Origin: Actinoplanes palleronii
GTDB taxonomy: Bacteria; Actinomycetota; Actinomycetes; Mycobacteriales; Micromonosporaceae
Direction of reading: 5' to 3'
NCBI RefSeq assembly: GCF_016862315.1
Contig: NZ_BOMS01000075.1
Location: forward strand, 1 to 50,731
DNA length: 50,731 bases
A program made the translations under genes and the position numbers. This document shows positions 1 to 9,560 of the stretch, piece by piece; positions within the stretch are counted from its first letter, which is position 1; each line of letters begins with the position of its first letter. The notes under the pieces are model-generated. The model saw only the letters and a list, made by a program, of their open reading frames with translations, did no database searches and had not been told where the DNA came from.

Positions 1-81
1 CAATGCCGCTCAGCTTAAGTTGATCTTGGTGGGGTGCCTGCCTCTCCCGGGAGGGGCGGTCGGAGTCCGCACTGCCAGATC

Positions 82-121
82 GCGTGCGTTTACCGCCCGC
101 CCGGGGGCGGTAAACGCACGC
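82..121. repeat. Perfect 17-bp palindrome (dispersed repeat copy A)
   Basis: Left arm GCGTGCGTTTACCGCCC (82-98), six-base loop, and an exactly complementary right arm (105-121). There is no T-run, and no gene ends just upstream, so a terminator role is doubtful. Positions 92-121 match 12164-12193 at 25 of 30 bases, so this is one copy of a dispersed palindromic family. The rest of 1-455 holds only this element and the 63-bp tandem repeat; no credible gene was seen. Confidence 0.75.
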
Positions 122-247
122 ACAACCCGATCGCGGACCGCCACCGCCCCTGAACTCGCCCTGACGCGGCCCTCCGCCGCCCCTTCGGTGTCGAGTGCGG
201 ACCTCTACCGCCCCACGGGCAGACACCACTCCACAGCTGCGGGCCCA

Positions 248-426
248 GCTGGGCCTGACGGCCCTCAACCCCCGCGCGAAACGGCCCTGAACACCAGCCG
301 ACACCGCACAGCTGGGCCTGGCGGCCCTCAACCCCCGCACGAAACGGCCCTGAACACCAGCCGAGACCGCGCGGCTGGGCCTGGCGGCCCTCAAGAGCCG
401 CGGGAGACGACCGTGGGCACCAGCCG
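248..426. repeat. 63-bp tandem repeat, about 2.8 copies
   Basis: The motif GCTGGGCCTG recurs at 248, 311 and 374, an exact 63-bp period. Copies 1 and 2 differ at about five positions; copy 3 is more diverged and ends at ACCAGCCG (419-426). The unit is a multiple of three, so a frame stays open across it, but the composition does not look coding. It lies just beyond the 3' end of the DUF3152 gene. There are no unique spacers, so it is not CRISPR. Confidence 0.8.
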
Positions 427-455
427 GGCTGTCGGCGGGGACGGAAGGGGGTGGG

Positions 456-1397
456 TCAGAGGTGGGGGCCGGAGAAGGGTTTGTTGTCGCGGCGGGGCCA
501 GGCGTAGGGGACGCAGCCGCGCAGGGTGATGGTCTGCTGGACCATCACCGGGGCGGGGCCGCCGGCCTTGGGGCAGCCCTCGTGATGATGGCCGAGTTCG
601 TGCCCGACCTCGTGGTTGATCACGTAGTTGCGGTAGACCGCGAGGGAGACCTTGGCGTTCAGGTAGGGCTTGGCGGACTTCCGGTAGCGGTCCAGGTTGA
701 TGATCGCTTTGCCGGTGGTGCGGCAGGACGTGTACGGCACGCCGCCGATCGTGATGTTGGTGCCGCCCTGCTGGCACATCTGCCCGGCGGTGTCCCGGGT
801 GGCCAGGTACACCGTGAAGTCGGCCTTCTCGTTGCCGTTGACCATCTGCAGGCGCAGCGTCCCGTTGCCGGTCCAGCTCCGCTCGTCGCCGAGCGTGCTC
901 ACCACCTGCGTGGCGAAGGCGTCCAGGTCCTCGCCGCTGCCCTTCTCCACGGCCACCCGGAAACGGCGTACCGGGCCTTTGTCGCCGAGGAGCGATCCGC
1001 GCTTCACCGCGTACGAAAAAGTGCCTGAACCGTGCGTCGGGACCACGCCGGCGATCTGCAGGACCTCGGGTGGCGAAGGCACGGGAGAAGCGGAAGGCGC
1101 GGCAGGCGAAGAAGTGGCAACCGGCGGCGCGGAAGTCACCGCGGAAGCGAAAGCCGAAGCCGACGGCGAAGGCGCGGCCGGGAGCGAAGGCGCGGATTCC
1201 AGGATCGGCGCCGAGGAGGCGGCGGCAGCGACAGGGGTCGTCGCCGGGCGCGGGGAACCGGTGTTCCGCACGGCCACCGTCACGACGGTGAGCAGCACCA
1301 ACGTGACGGCGAACAGGGCGAGCCACCACTGGCGCCAGCGGTCCTCGGCGGGCGGCGGAGCTTCCGGTTCGAGCGCGGAAGTGACTGGATCGATCAT
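456..1397 (-). CDS. Membrane-anchored DUF3152 protein with zincin motif
   Basis: 313 residues. A short cytoplasmic N-terminus is followed by one membrane segment (about 24-43), a Pro/Ala/Ser-rich stalk (about 50-110) and an extracytoplasmic domain. Near the C-terminus is HEVGHELGHHHEGC (from residue 262), an HExxHxxGxxH signature of metzincin-type zinc peptidases. The pattern matches the actinobacterial DUF3152 family, whose substrate is unknown to me. Two Cys pairs in the outer domain could form disulfides. The ATG at 1397 gives the complete membrane anchor; its ribosome site is weak. It stands on the same strand as the hydrolase upstream, with a 66-bp gap. Peptidase activity is inferred only from the motif. 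Confidence 0.88.
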   Translation of the reverse strand: MIDPVTSALEPEAPPPAEDRWRQWWLALFAVTLVLLTVVTVAVRNTGSPRPATTPVAAAASSAPILESAPSLPAAPSPSASAFASAVTSAPPVATSSPAAPSASPVPSPPEVLQIAGVVPTHGSGTFSYAVKRGSLLGDKGPVRRFRVAVEKGSGEDLDAFATQVVSTLGDERSWTGNGTLRLQMVNGNEKADFTVYLATRDTAGQMCQQGGTNITIGGVPYTSCRTTGKAIINLDRYRKSAKPYLNAKVSLAVYRNYVINHEVGHELGHHHEGCPKAGGPAPVMVQQTITLRGCVPYAWPRRDNKPFSGPHL

Positions 1398-1463
1398 CTC
1401 GCGAACCAGCCTCGCACACGAGAACGGCCCGCAACCAGCCGAGTCGATCTTGTGAGACCAGCG

Positions 1464-2423
1464 CTACGTCGCGGGTGATCCGGCTTCCTCGAGCATGCCG
1501 ACGATCGCCCGGGCGACCAGGCGGGGCACCTCCATCTGCGCGACATGGCCGACGCCGGGCAGGATCAAAAGACGACTGTCCGGTACGACCTTGGCCACCT
1601 GCACCGGCACCCGGGGATCGACCAGCTTGTCGTTGAGTCCACCGATCACCAGCGTCGGCGCCTGCACCCGCGCGGCCAGGCGCCACTGCGAGTCGGGGCC
1701 CGGGAGATAAGCCCGCAGGAAGCTGCCCACCAGCCCGCGCAGGGTGCCCAGATAGGCCCGCGGGTAGTGATCGACGGTGTACCGGAGCTGGATCTCCTCC
1801 ATCGCCTCGGCCCGGCGCTGCGGGTGCACCTTCGTGGTGTCACCGAAGCACGCGGCCAGCACCTGCTCGGCCATCTGCTCCGCGGTGATCCGGGTCAGCG
1901 CCCAGGCCATCAGGCGTTCCGCCCGTGGCAGGGCCAGCAGCGGCAGCACCGGGCCCTGTGCCGTCCGGCGCGGGTCGAGGAACGGCATCGCCGGGGAGAC
2001 CAGCGTGAGGGTCCGCACCAGGTCGGGGCGGAGTGCGGCGACCCGCACCGAGATCGAGCCGCCGAGCGAGTTGCCGATCAGGTGGACCGGGCCGCGGCCG
2101 GCGTGGTCCAGATAGTCGATCAGGATGGCCGCGAAGGCCGGGATCGAATATCGCGGGCTGGGGTCGCTGTACCCGAACCCGGGCAGGTCGACGGCCTGCC
2201 CGGCGAACCGGTCGGCGAGCAGGCCGGCCAGGTCGGTGAAGTTCTGCGAGGAGCCGCCGAGGCCGTGCACGTAGACCGCGGGCTCGGCGTCCGGACTCAG
2301 CGGCGGGGTGTCCCGCACGTGCAGCATCGAGCCGCCCACCGTGACCCGCCGGGCGGGCCAGGGTGGGTGCACCTCTCCATCCGGCAACAGTGCGCTGTCG
2401 CCGGCCAGCATCGCGCCCTTCAT
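1464..2423 (-). CDS. Alpha/beta hydrolase
   Basis: 319 residues, the usual size of the family. The oxyanion-hole HGLGG is at 53-57, the nucleophile elbow GNSLGG at 117-122 (Ser119), a likely acid in GGLNDKLVDP (about 268), and the catalytic His in LPGVGHVAQME near the C-terminus. No signal peptide is seen, so it is probably a cytoplasmic esterase, lipase or C-C hydrolase; the substrate cannot be told. Its ATG overlaps the TGA of the upstream gene (TGATG), so the two are translationally coupled. Confidence 0.9.
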   Translation of the reverse strand: MKGAMLAGDSALLPDGEVHPPWPARRVTVGGSMLHVRDTPPLSPDAEPAVYVHGLGGSSQNFTDLAGLLADRFAGQAVDLPGFGYSDPSPRYSIPAFAAILIDYLDHAGRGPVHLIGNSLGGSISVRVAALRPDLVRTLTLVSPAMPFLDPRRTAQGPVLPLLALPRAERLMAWALTRITAEQMAEQVLAACFGDTTKVHPQRRAEAMEEIQLRYTVDHYPRAYLGTLRGLVGSFLRAYLPGPDSQWRLAARVQAPTLVIGGLNDKLVDPRVPVQVAKVVPDSRLLILPGVGHVAQMEVPRLVARAIVGMLEEAGSPAT

Positions 2424-4456
2424 CAGGCCAACAGTGCCTCGACGCGGCGGTTGACCGCGGCGAGTGTGGCGCGGACCATAGCGTGCCGGTCGTCGCCGGT
2501 CACCACGGCCGAGCCGGCCAGCTGCTCGACCCAGCCGCCGCTGCAGGACAGCAGCAGCACCACGACGGCAACCTGGGTGGAGCCGAACGAGACGGCGGAC
2601 GCGTGCTCGACGAAGCAGCGCGCCGGGCCGTCCGCGTGCTGCGAGGTGGAGAGCAGCTCGTCGACCGCGCCGGCGGTGGCCGTCGCGCAGAGGCGCAGGA
2701 GGTAACCGTCGACGGCCGGGCCGGTGGCGACACCGGACGCGCTCCGGTCGCCGGCGCGCAGCCGCACCTCGACGGTGGCGTCCGCGCCGAACGTGTTGAC
2801 GTGCACGTTCTCGATCAGCACGCGCGGGCCGGGGCGGTTGCCCGGGTCGAGCGGGCGGGGCTTGTTCAGGTCCTGCGGGATCAGGGCGGCCGGCGCCTGC
2901 TGCACCGGCTGGCGGGCCGGCGGCGCGGTGACCGGGGCGGCCGAGACCGGAGCGACCGACACCGGGACAGCCGAGACCGGGGCCAGGGACGGCGCCGGAG
3001 CGGCCGAGACCGGGGCGGGCGCCGGCGGCGCCGAGGTCATGGCGGCCGACATCAGCGGGGCGGCGGACCGCGGCGCGGACGGCATCGGCGCGGCCGAGAC
3101 CGGGCGGACCGAGGCGCGACCCGGCCGGGTGGCCTGGGACGGCACGAACGGCTGGGCGGGTGGCAGCAGGCCGGCGTCGCCGGGCATCGCCGCGTCCAGG
3201 CCCATCCGCTCCTGCAGCAGGCGGGCCACGTGACGGCTCACATCGGCCGCGTCGGCACCGTCGGAGAGGTCGAGCCGGAGACTGTGCGCGCCGGCCGGGG
3301 TGGCGCGCAGCGACGCGTCCCGGACACCGGCCACGCCGCGCACGGCGGCCAGGATGGCCTGCACGTCGAAGCCGTCGTGGCGCTCCTGCGCGGGCACCAC
3401 GTCGCCGCGGCGCAGGTGGGTGGCGATCCGGGCCAGGGCGGGCGCCTCGGCCGACGGCTCGGCGGCGACGGGCGGCTCCGGAACCCGGGGCACGTCCGGC
3501 TGGGCGGGCACGCGCTGGGGCAGTGCTCCGCTCGGTTCGCCCAGCGCTGAGCTGGGACCGGGGCGTTCCGTGGCGGCCTCCTGCTCCTCGGGGCGGCTAT
3601 TGGTGAAGCCCGGGTACGTCGGCGCGGCCGAGTACGGGGAACTCAGATCGTCGGCGGGCGGGGGAAAGCCACCCGGCGCCGGCTCGTAGCCCCGGCGCGA
3701 GAAGTTCGAGGCATCGTACGTCGGCAGCCCCATCACCGGCTCGTTGTCCACCGATCGCTGGTCCCCCGCCGGTGCGGCAGGTTCCACCCGGGGGAGGCCC
3801 TGTGCCAACGTGTCGTTGACCAGCGCATGCCGGGAACGGATCGGTTCGGACGGCGCGTCGGTACGGCTCAGTGGATCTCCCTGGTTCTGGCCCGGCTCGC
3901 CGGGCGTCCAATCGGTGCGTGCCTGCGTGACCGGCCGCGCCATCGGCACGGCGGCGCGCTGCACGGTCGCCGGCGGGGCGGCACGGTACGAGTCGTCGAG
4001 ATCTCCCTCGTACGGATACGGGGGTGCGCTGCTCGGTGATGACATCGGCGCCTCGAACGGCGTGGTGGACGACTCCGTATCGACCGGACGCGGCCGGTGG
4101 CCGAGAATGTCAGCTAACCGGCTGCGATCGCCGGACCAGGGCGACACCATGTCGGTGTTCCCGGAAGGGGGAATCTCGGTGGACGGCGGCGGGTCCACGA
4201 ACCCGGGCGGCGGGGGTGCCTGCAGCGGCACGGCCGAACTCGGAGCGGGCCCGAACGGGCGTTCCGGGAACGGCTGGCGGGCTATCGGAGTTCGCCGCCA
4301 GGGAGGCACTTCGGCCTCCTTCTCCAGCGCGGGACCCGTGTTCGACCACGGGTTTTCGCCGTTCGCCCAGCCGTTCATCCGATTGCGGTCATGCGCGTCG
4401 GCACCGTTGCCGCCACCCGCGGCTCCGGTGTCTCCGGAATGCCCTGTTTCATCCAC
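2423..4456 (-). CDS. Pro/Ala-rich protein of unknown function, two small folded domains
   Basis: 677 residues from the GTG at 4456, chosen because GAGGAG lies six bases upstream; reading farther upstream would run into the divergent tetR promoter. The N-terminal half is disordered in appearance, rich in Pro, Ser and Gly. A folded block of about 80 residues (3190-3450) follows, then a Pro/Ala/Val linker with repeated SAAPVS-like units, then a C-terminal domain of about 140 residues starting at PRVLIENVHV that recalls a regulatory or dimerisation fold. I do not recognise the function. It overlaps the hydrolase start, so the two products are probably made together. Confidence 0.8.
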   Translation of the reverse strand: MDETGHSGDTGAAGGGNGADAHDRNRMNGWANGENPWSNTGPALEKEAEVPPWRRTPIARQPFPERPFGPAPSSAVPLQAPPPPGFVDPPPSTEIPPSGNTDMVSPWSGDRSRLADILGHRPRPVDTESSTTPFEAPMSSPSSAPPYPYEGDLDDSYRAAPPATVQRAAVPMARPVTQARTDWTPGEPGQNQGDPLSRTDAPSEPIRSRHALVNDTLAQGLPRVEPAAPAGDQRSVDNEPVMGLPTYDASNFSRRGYEPAPGGFPPPADDLSSPYSAAPTYPGFTNSRPEEQEAATERPGPSSALGEPSGALPQRVPAQPDVPRVPEPPVAAEPSAEAPALARIATHLRRGDVVPAQERHDGFDVQAILAAVRGVAGVRDASLRATPAGAHSLRLDLSDGADAADVSRHVARLLQERMGLDAAMPGDAGLLPPAQPFVPSQATRPGRASVRPVSAAPMPSAPRSAAPLMSAAMTSAPPAPAPVSAAPAPSLAPVSAVPVSVAPVSAAPVTAPPARQPVQQAPAALIPQDLNKPRPLDPGNRPGPRVLIENVHVNTFGADATVEVRLRAGDRSASGVATGPAVDGYLLRLCATATAGAVDELLSTSQHADGPARCFVEHASAVSFGSTQVAVVVLLLSCSGGWVEQLAGSAVVTGDDRHAMVRATLAAVNRRVEALLA

Positions 4457-4614
4457 CGCGTGCTCCTCGCTCGCCCCCGCTGAGGCTACCGTGTGGTTGC
4501 AGTGGCGATAAGTTGCAGCGTCGCGACAATTGCCCGCACGACCGCGACAAGCGCCGATCCGGGCAATCCGCGACGACAAACCGCGGGGACCGACCCCCTG
4601 GAGGTTCACCAGAT

Positions 4615-5274
4615 ATGACCGCCGCGTCCGGCGGGGCTCAGACCACCCGCCCCACCCGGCTGCCTCGTTCGGCACGCCGAAAGCAGCTGCTGGCCGCCGC
4701 TCAGCAGATTTTCGTCGCGCACGGCTATCACGCCGCTGCGATGGACGACATCGCGGAGCGGGCAGGTGTCTCCAAGCCCGTGCTCTATCAACACTTCCCC
4801 GGCAAGCTCGAGCTGTACCTGGCCCTGTTGGACACGCACTGTGACGCGATAATCGCCAAGGTGCGCAGTGCGCTGCTGGCGACGCCGGACAACAAGGAGC
4901 GGGTCAAGGGCGCGGTGCGTGCGTACTTCGACTTCATGGATCACGAGAGCGAGGCGTTCCGCCTGGTCTTCGAGTCCGACCTGCGCAACGACCCACAGGT
5001 CCGGCAGCGGGTCGAGCGGGTCGAGCAGGGCTGCATCGAGGCGCTGACCGAGACCATCATCTCGGACACCGGCCTGCGTCCGGATCAGGCTCAGCTGCTC
5101 GCTTCCGGTCTCGCCGGGGCCTCCGGCGCGGCCGCTCAGTACTGGTTGGCGAACGGCCGGCGTACGCCTAAAGCTGAAGCTGAGGCCCTCGTCGCCGCTC
5201 TGATCTGGCGTGGGATCGCCAGCTTCCCCCTCCAGGGCGGTTCAACGGCCGGAACGTCTCCGGAAATCGGATAG
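4615..5274 (+). CDS. TetR/AcrR-family transcriptional regulator
   Basis: 219 residues. The N-terminal helix-turn-helix is clear: RKQLLAAAQQIFVAHGY, then MDDIAERAGVSKPVLYQHF (about residues 22-66). The ligand-binding half is all helical. GGAGG at 4600-4604 sits ten bases before the ATG. The 158-bp gap to the divergent Pro/Ala-rich gene contains two GTTGCAG copies (4496, 4512) and the palindrome GTCGCGAC, which could be operator parts, though this is weak. The DUF3107 gene follows 41 bp downstream. The same pairing of TetR and DUF3107 occurs, as I recall, in Mycobacterium (Rv3208-Rv3208A). Confidence 0.92.
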   Translation: MTAASGGAQTTRPTRLPRSARRKQLLAAAQQIFVAHGYHAAAMDDIAERAGVSKPVLYQHFPGKLELYLALLDTHCDAIIAKVRSALLATPDNKERVKGAVRAYFDFMDHESEAFRLVFESDLRNDPQVRQRVERVEQGCIEALTETIISDTGLRPDQAQLLASGLAGASGAAAQYWLANGRRTPKAEAEALVAALIWRGIASFPLQGGSTAGTSPEIG

Positions 5275-5315
5275 CCTTTCCAAGCGGTACACGGGTTGAT
5301 CACGAGGAGGACTCC

Positions 5316-5540
5316 GTGGAGGTCAAGATCGGCGTGCAACATTCGCCGCGTGAGCTTGTGCTCGAAAGCGCGCAGTCTCCGGCGGAGGTCGAGCAGGCCG
5401 TGTCCGAGGCTCTGGCCAAGGACGGCGTCCTTTCGCTCACCGACGAGAAGGGCCGCAAGGTGATCATTCCGGTCGCCAAGCTGGCCTACGTGGAGATCGC
5501 TGAGGCCTCGCACCGGCCGTTCGGCTTCACCACTCGCTGA
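5316..5540 (+). CDS. DUF3107 small protein
   Basis: 74 residues from the GTG at 5316, with GAGGAGG a few bases upstream. The sequence VEVKIGVQHSPREL...IPVAKLAYVEI matches the small actinobacterial DUF3107 family (the TB9.4 type); the biochemical role is unknown. The C-terminus RPFGFTTR is typical of the family. It is probably cotranscribed with tetR and followed by a strong hairpin. Confidence 0.9.
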   Translation: MEVKIGVQHSPRELVLESAQSPAEVEQAVSEALAKDGVLSLTDEKGRKVIIPVAKLAYVEIAEASHRPFGFTTR

Positions 5541-5545
5541 GGTTG

Positions 5546-5589
5546 CGGGAGGGAACCCTGGACACGTCGTGTCACAGGGTTCCCTCCCG
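5546..5589 (+). terminator. Hairpin terminator after DUF3107
   Basis: Perfect 15-bp stem CGGGAGGGAACCCTG (5546-5560) with its complement at 5575-5589. The inner GACAC/GTGTC can extend the pairing. No U-tract follows, as is common in actinobacteria. It begins five bases after the stop codon. Confidence 0.8.
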
Positions 5590-5771
5590 TATCCGCTCTC
5601 GCGTGCGTCTGCTATTGGGTCGGGTAGAGTGGCAGGTGTCGCCGCCGACGTGGATCGTCAACTCGGCGGCCCCGCGTGTGGCCCGCTTTCGAGCGTGCGG
5701 CCCGCGCCTCACTACAGACCGCGCCCCAGACATCCGACGGGCGCACCACGAGAGGGCACCCGTAAAACTTC

Positions 5772-7613
5772 ATGACCGACATTGAGCAAGCTCTAGTCCC
5801 CGTTACGAACCGCGCCCCGGTCCGGCCGGACAGCCCCACCTTCGCTGAGCTGGGTGTCCGCCCCGAGACCGTGGAGGCGCTGGCCGCGGCCGGCATCACG
5901 CACGCCTTCGCCATCCAGGAGTACGCGCTGCCCGTCGCGCTGCGCGGCACCGACCTGATCGGCCAGGCTCCGACCGGCACCGGCAAGACCCTCGGTTTCG
6001 GCCTCCCGCTGCTGGAGCGGGTCCTCGCCCCGTCCGAGGGCTCCGACGGCCGGCCGCAGGCCCTTGTCGTCGTCCCCACCCGTGAGCTGGGCATTCAGGT
6101 GGCCCGCGACCTTGCCGCCGCGGGTGCCACGCGCGGCGTCCGGGTTCTGCCGATCTACGGTGGCGTGGCGTACGAGCCGCAGGTCGAGACGCTGAAGAAG
6201 GGCGTCGAGATCCTGGTCGGCACCCCCGGCCGTCTGCTCGACCTGGCCAAGCAGAAGCACCTGAAGCTGAACGCCGTGCAGGCGCTGGTGCTCGACGAGG
6301 CCGACCGGATGCTCGACCTGGGCTTCCTCGACGACGTCGAGAAGATCCTGGCGATGCTCCCGGTCGACCGGCAGACCATGCTGTTCTCGGCCACCATGCC
6401 GGACCCGATCGTGGCGCTGTCCCGCCGGTTCCTGCGCAACCCGATGACCATCCACGCCGGTCACACCGCGGAGAGCGCCGCCTCGCCGCTGACCAAGCAG
6501 GTCGTCTACCGCACCCACCCGCTGAACAAGCTGGAGATGGTGGCCCGCCTGCTGCAGGCTCGCGGCCGGGGCCTCTCGATGATCTTCACGCGCACCAAGC
6601 GGGCCGCCGACCGGGTGGCCGAGGACCTCGACTTCCGCGGTTTCGCGGTCGCCGCGGTGCACGGTGACCTGAACCAGGGCGCGCGCGAGCGGGCCCTCCG
6701 GGCGTTCCGCAGCGGCAAGATCGACGTGCTGGTCGCGACCGACGTCGCGGCGCGTGGCCTGGATGTGTCGGGTGTCACCCACGTGGTCAACTACGACTGC
6801 CCGGAGGACCCGGAGACCTACACACACCGGATCGGCCGGACCGGCCGCGCGGGTGCGACGGGTGTCGCGGTCACGTTCGTCGACTGGGAGGACATGCCGC
6901 GCTGGGTGCTGATCGACAAGTCCCTGCACCTGAGCATGCCGGAGCCCCCGGAGACGTACCACACCAGCCCGGCGCTCTACGCCGACCTGGACATCCCGAC
7001 CGACATCTCGGGCACCCTGCCGACCGCGAACCGGAGCCGGGTCGGGCTGTCCGCCGAGATCGAGGAAGACCTCGGCGGTGTCAGCCGGCGCCGGTCGCCG
7101 TCGCGCAGCGGTGGCCCCGGTGGCGGCAGCCGTGACCGGGACCGTGATCGGGACCGGGATCGTGGCGGCCGGTCACGCGGCTCTTCGGCCCCGGCCGAGA
7201 GCGCCCCGGCCGCGGGACCCGTCACCGAGGAGGGGACCGAACGGCCCAAGCGGCAGCGGCGTCGCCGCCGGGTGGGCGAGGACCAGGTCGCCGAGACCCC
7301 GGGTACTCCGGACAGCACGGTCACGTCCGACGCTCCCGTCCCGATCTCGGACGACGTCTCGTCGACCGGTGAGGACGCGGCTCCCCGCGCTCGCACCCGC
7401 CGTCGCCGGGCCCCGGCCGCCGCGCCGGCGTTCTCGGACGGCGCTCCGGACGGCGCTTCGGTCGCCGCGGAAACGGACGCGGCTCCGGCCGTCGCCGACT
7501 CCGCTGACTCCACCGAGGGCGAGGCTGCGGCTGCTCCGCGTCGTCGCCGCCGGCGCAGCACCCGGGCCGACGGTGACACGGCCGAGGCCGTGACCGGCGG
7601 TTCCGAGGCGTAG
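5772..7613 (+). CDS. DEAD-box RNA helicase, RhlE-like, with RD/Ala-rich tail
   Basis: 613 residues. All helicase motifs are visible: Q-motif region with FAIQE (about 47-51), motif I APTGTGKT (66-73), PTREL (102-106), TPGR (151-154), DEAD (175-178), SAT (about 205), then ARGLD and HRIGRTGRAG in the second RecA domain. From about residue 430 the chain becomes disordered, rich in Arg/Asp (RDRDRDRDR), Arg clusters and Ala/Pro, the usual RNA-contact tail. It likely remodels RNA in ribosome assembly or decay. The 230-bp leader holds the DUF3107 terminator and a TAGAGT hexamer (5625-5630). No convincing ribosome site is adjacent to the ATG. Confidence 0.94.
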   Translation: MTDIEQALVPVTNRAPVRPDSPTFAELGVRPETVEALAAAGITHAFAIQEYALPVALRGTDLIGQAPTGTGKTLGFGLPLLERVLAPSEGSDGRPQALVVVPTRELGIQVARDLAAAGATRGVRVLPIYGGVAYEPQVETLKKGVEILVGTPGRLLDLAKQKHLKLNAVQALVLDEADRMLDLGFLDDVEKILAMLPVDRQTMLFSATMPDPIVALSRRFLRNPMTIHAGHTAESAASPLTKQVVYRTHPLNKLEMVARLLQARGRGLSMIFTRTKRAADRVAEDLDFRGFAVAAVHGDLNQGARERALRAFRSGKIDVLVATDVAARGLDVSGVTHVVNYDCPEDPETYTHRIGRTGRAGATGVAVTFVDWEDMPRWVLIDKSLHLSMPEPPETYHTSPALYADLDIPTDISGTLPTANRSRVGLSAEIEEDLGGVSRRRSPSRSGGPGGGSRDRDRDRDRDRGGRSRGSSAPAESAPAAGPVTEEGTERPKRQRRRRRVGEDQVAETPGTPDSTVTSDAPVPISDDVSSTGEDAAPRARTRRRRAPAAAPAFSDGAPDGASVAAETDAAPAVADSADSTEGEAAAAPRRRRRRSTRADGDTAEAVTGGSEA

Positions 7614-7620
7614 CGCAGGC

Positions 7621-7688
7621 ATGGGGCCACCCCTCGTGGCCCCATGTCGTACTTTTCCCGCCGGGACCGTTCGCGGTCCCGGCGTTTT
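7621..7688. terminator. Double hairpin, bidirectional terminator
   Basis: Hairpin 1 is ATGGGGCCAC (7621-7630) paired with 7636-7645. Hairpin 2 is CGCCGGGACCG (7659-7669) paired with 7674-7684, closed by a stable C(UUCG)G tetraloop and followed by TTTT. It sits between the convergent helicase and heme-oxygenase-like genes and can serve both. Confidence 0.85.
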
Positions 7689-8344
7689 CAGGTCCAGCGG
7701 TTGTCGAGATCGGTCAGCACGGCCAGGTTGAGTTCGGCGGCCGCGGCCACCTCGGTCAGAAACGCGTCCCGCTCCGCGCGGTTCCACGGTGTGCTCTCCA
7801 GGCGGTTGCGGTACCGCGCCCGGAACAGCTCCGGGTCGACGCCCTCGAAGACGAAGAACCGATATCCCTGCCGACGGAACCGGTACGCCTCGAGCACCGC
7901 CGCCCCCAGCCACTGCCCGCCGTCGAGCTCACTCAGGTAGCGCGTGCAGTGATGCGCCACGAACCCGGTGGCCTTGTCGAACGCCGCGGACCGCAGCCGG
8001 GTGCAGTACGTCGAGGTGGCCGGCAGCGCGACGATCCGGCTCTGCCAGCGCGGGCCGTGCAGGAACTGCAGGTCGGACTCGATCGCCGGGATCCGGAACA
8101 GCTCCGGGAAGTAGAACCGGCCGCCCATCGGGTCGTCGGCCATCGCGGTGGTGGCCAGCTCCAGCGACTCGTAGACGAACCAGTGCTGCGCGACGAATTC
8201 CGCGTACGCCGCCACCGGCAGCCGGCCGGTGACCAGACCCTGGATGAAGCGGCTGCGACGCGCGGTGGCGTCCAGGTCTCCGAGGATCTTCTGCAGCGGC
8301 ACGAGCAGCGCACCCGTCGCGGGCGGATCGGCCGTGTGCCACAT
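7688..8344 (-). CDS. Heme-oxygenase-like protein, proximal His apparently replaced
   Basis: 218 residues, the length of bacterial heme oxygenases. It aligns by eye with Corynebacterium HmuO: FIQGLVTGRLPVAAYAEF, PELFRIPAIESDL, and the distal-helix signature HHCTRYLSELDGGQ (131-144, canonical HHYxRYLGDLSGGQ). The residue aligned with the heme-ligating His of HmuO (HmuO numbering 20) is Asp25, and the distal Gly-Asp pair reads Ser-Glu. So the fold is supported, but classical heme cleavage to biliverdin, iron and CO is uncertain. An excellent Shine-Dalgarno (GGGAGGGCGGG) precedes the ATG. It is monocistronic, with no iron-uptake genes nearby. Confidence 0.82.
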   Translation of the reverse strand: MWHTADPPATGALLVPLQKILGDLDATARRSRFIQGLVTGRLPVAAYAEFVAQHWFVYESLELATTAMADDPMGGRFYFPELFRIPAIESDLQFLHGPRWQSRIVALPATSTYCTRLRSAAFDKATGFVAHHCTRYLSELDGGQWLGAAVLEAYRFRRQGYRFFVFEGVDPELFRARYRNRLESTPWNRAERDAFLTEVAAAAELNLAVLTDLDNRWT

Positions 8345-8414
8345 CCCGCCCTCCCCTCGTCGATCAACAACCTAGCCCGTCGGTGCTCTCCGGCGGTGCG
8401 GGCAGAATAGGGCT

Positions 8415-9554
<1,140 letters not shown>

Positions 9555-9560
9555 TCGTTT

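Noticed and set aside
248..426. CRISPR-like repeat array
   Set aside because: Whole 63-bp unit repeats with no unique spacers and no cas genes.
20..529. A 169-codon frame over the 5' repeat field
   Set aside because: Composed of Arg/Pro/Thr repeats from the 63-bp units, no ribosome site, and overlaps the DUF3152 gene end on the other strand.
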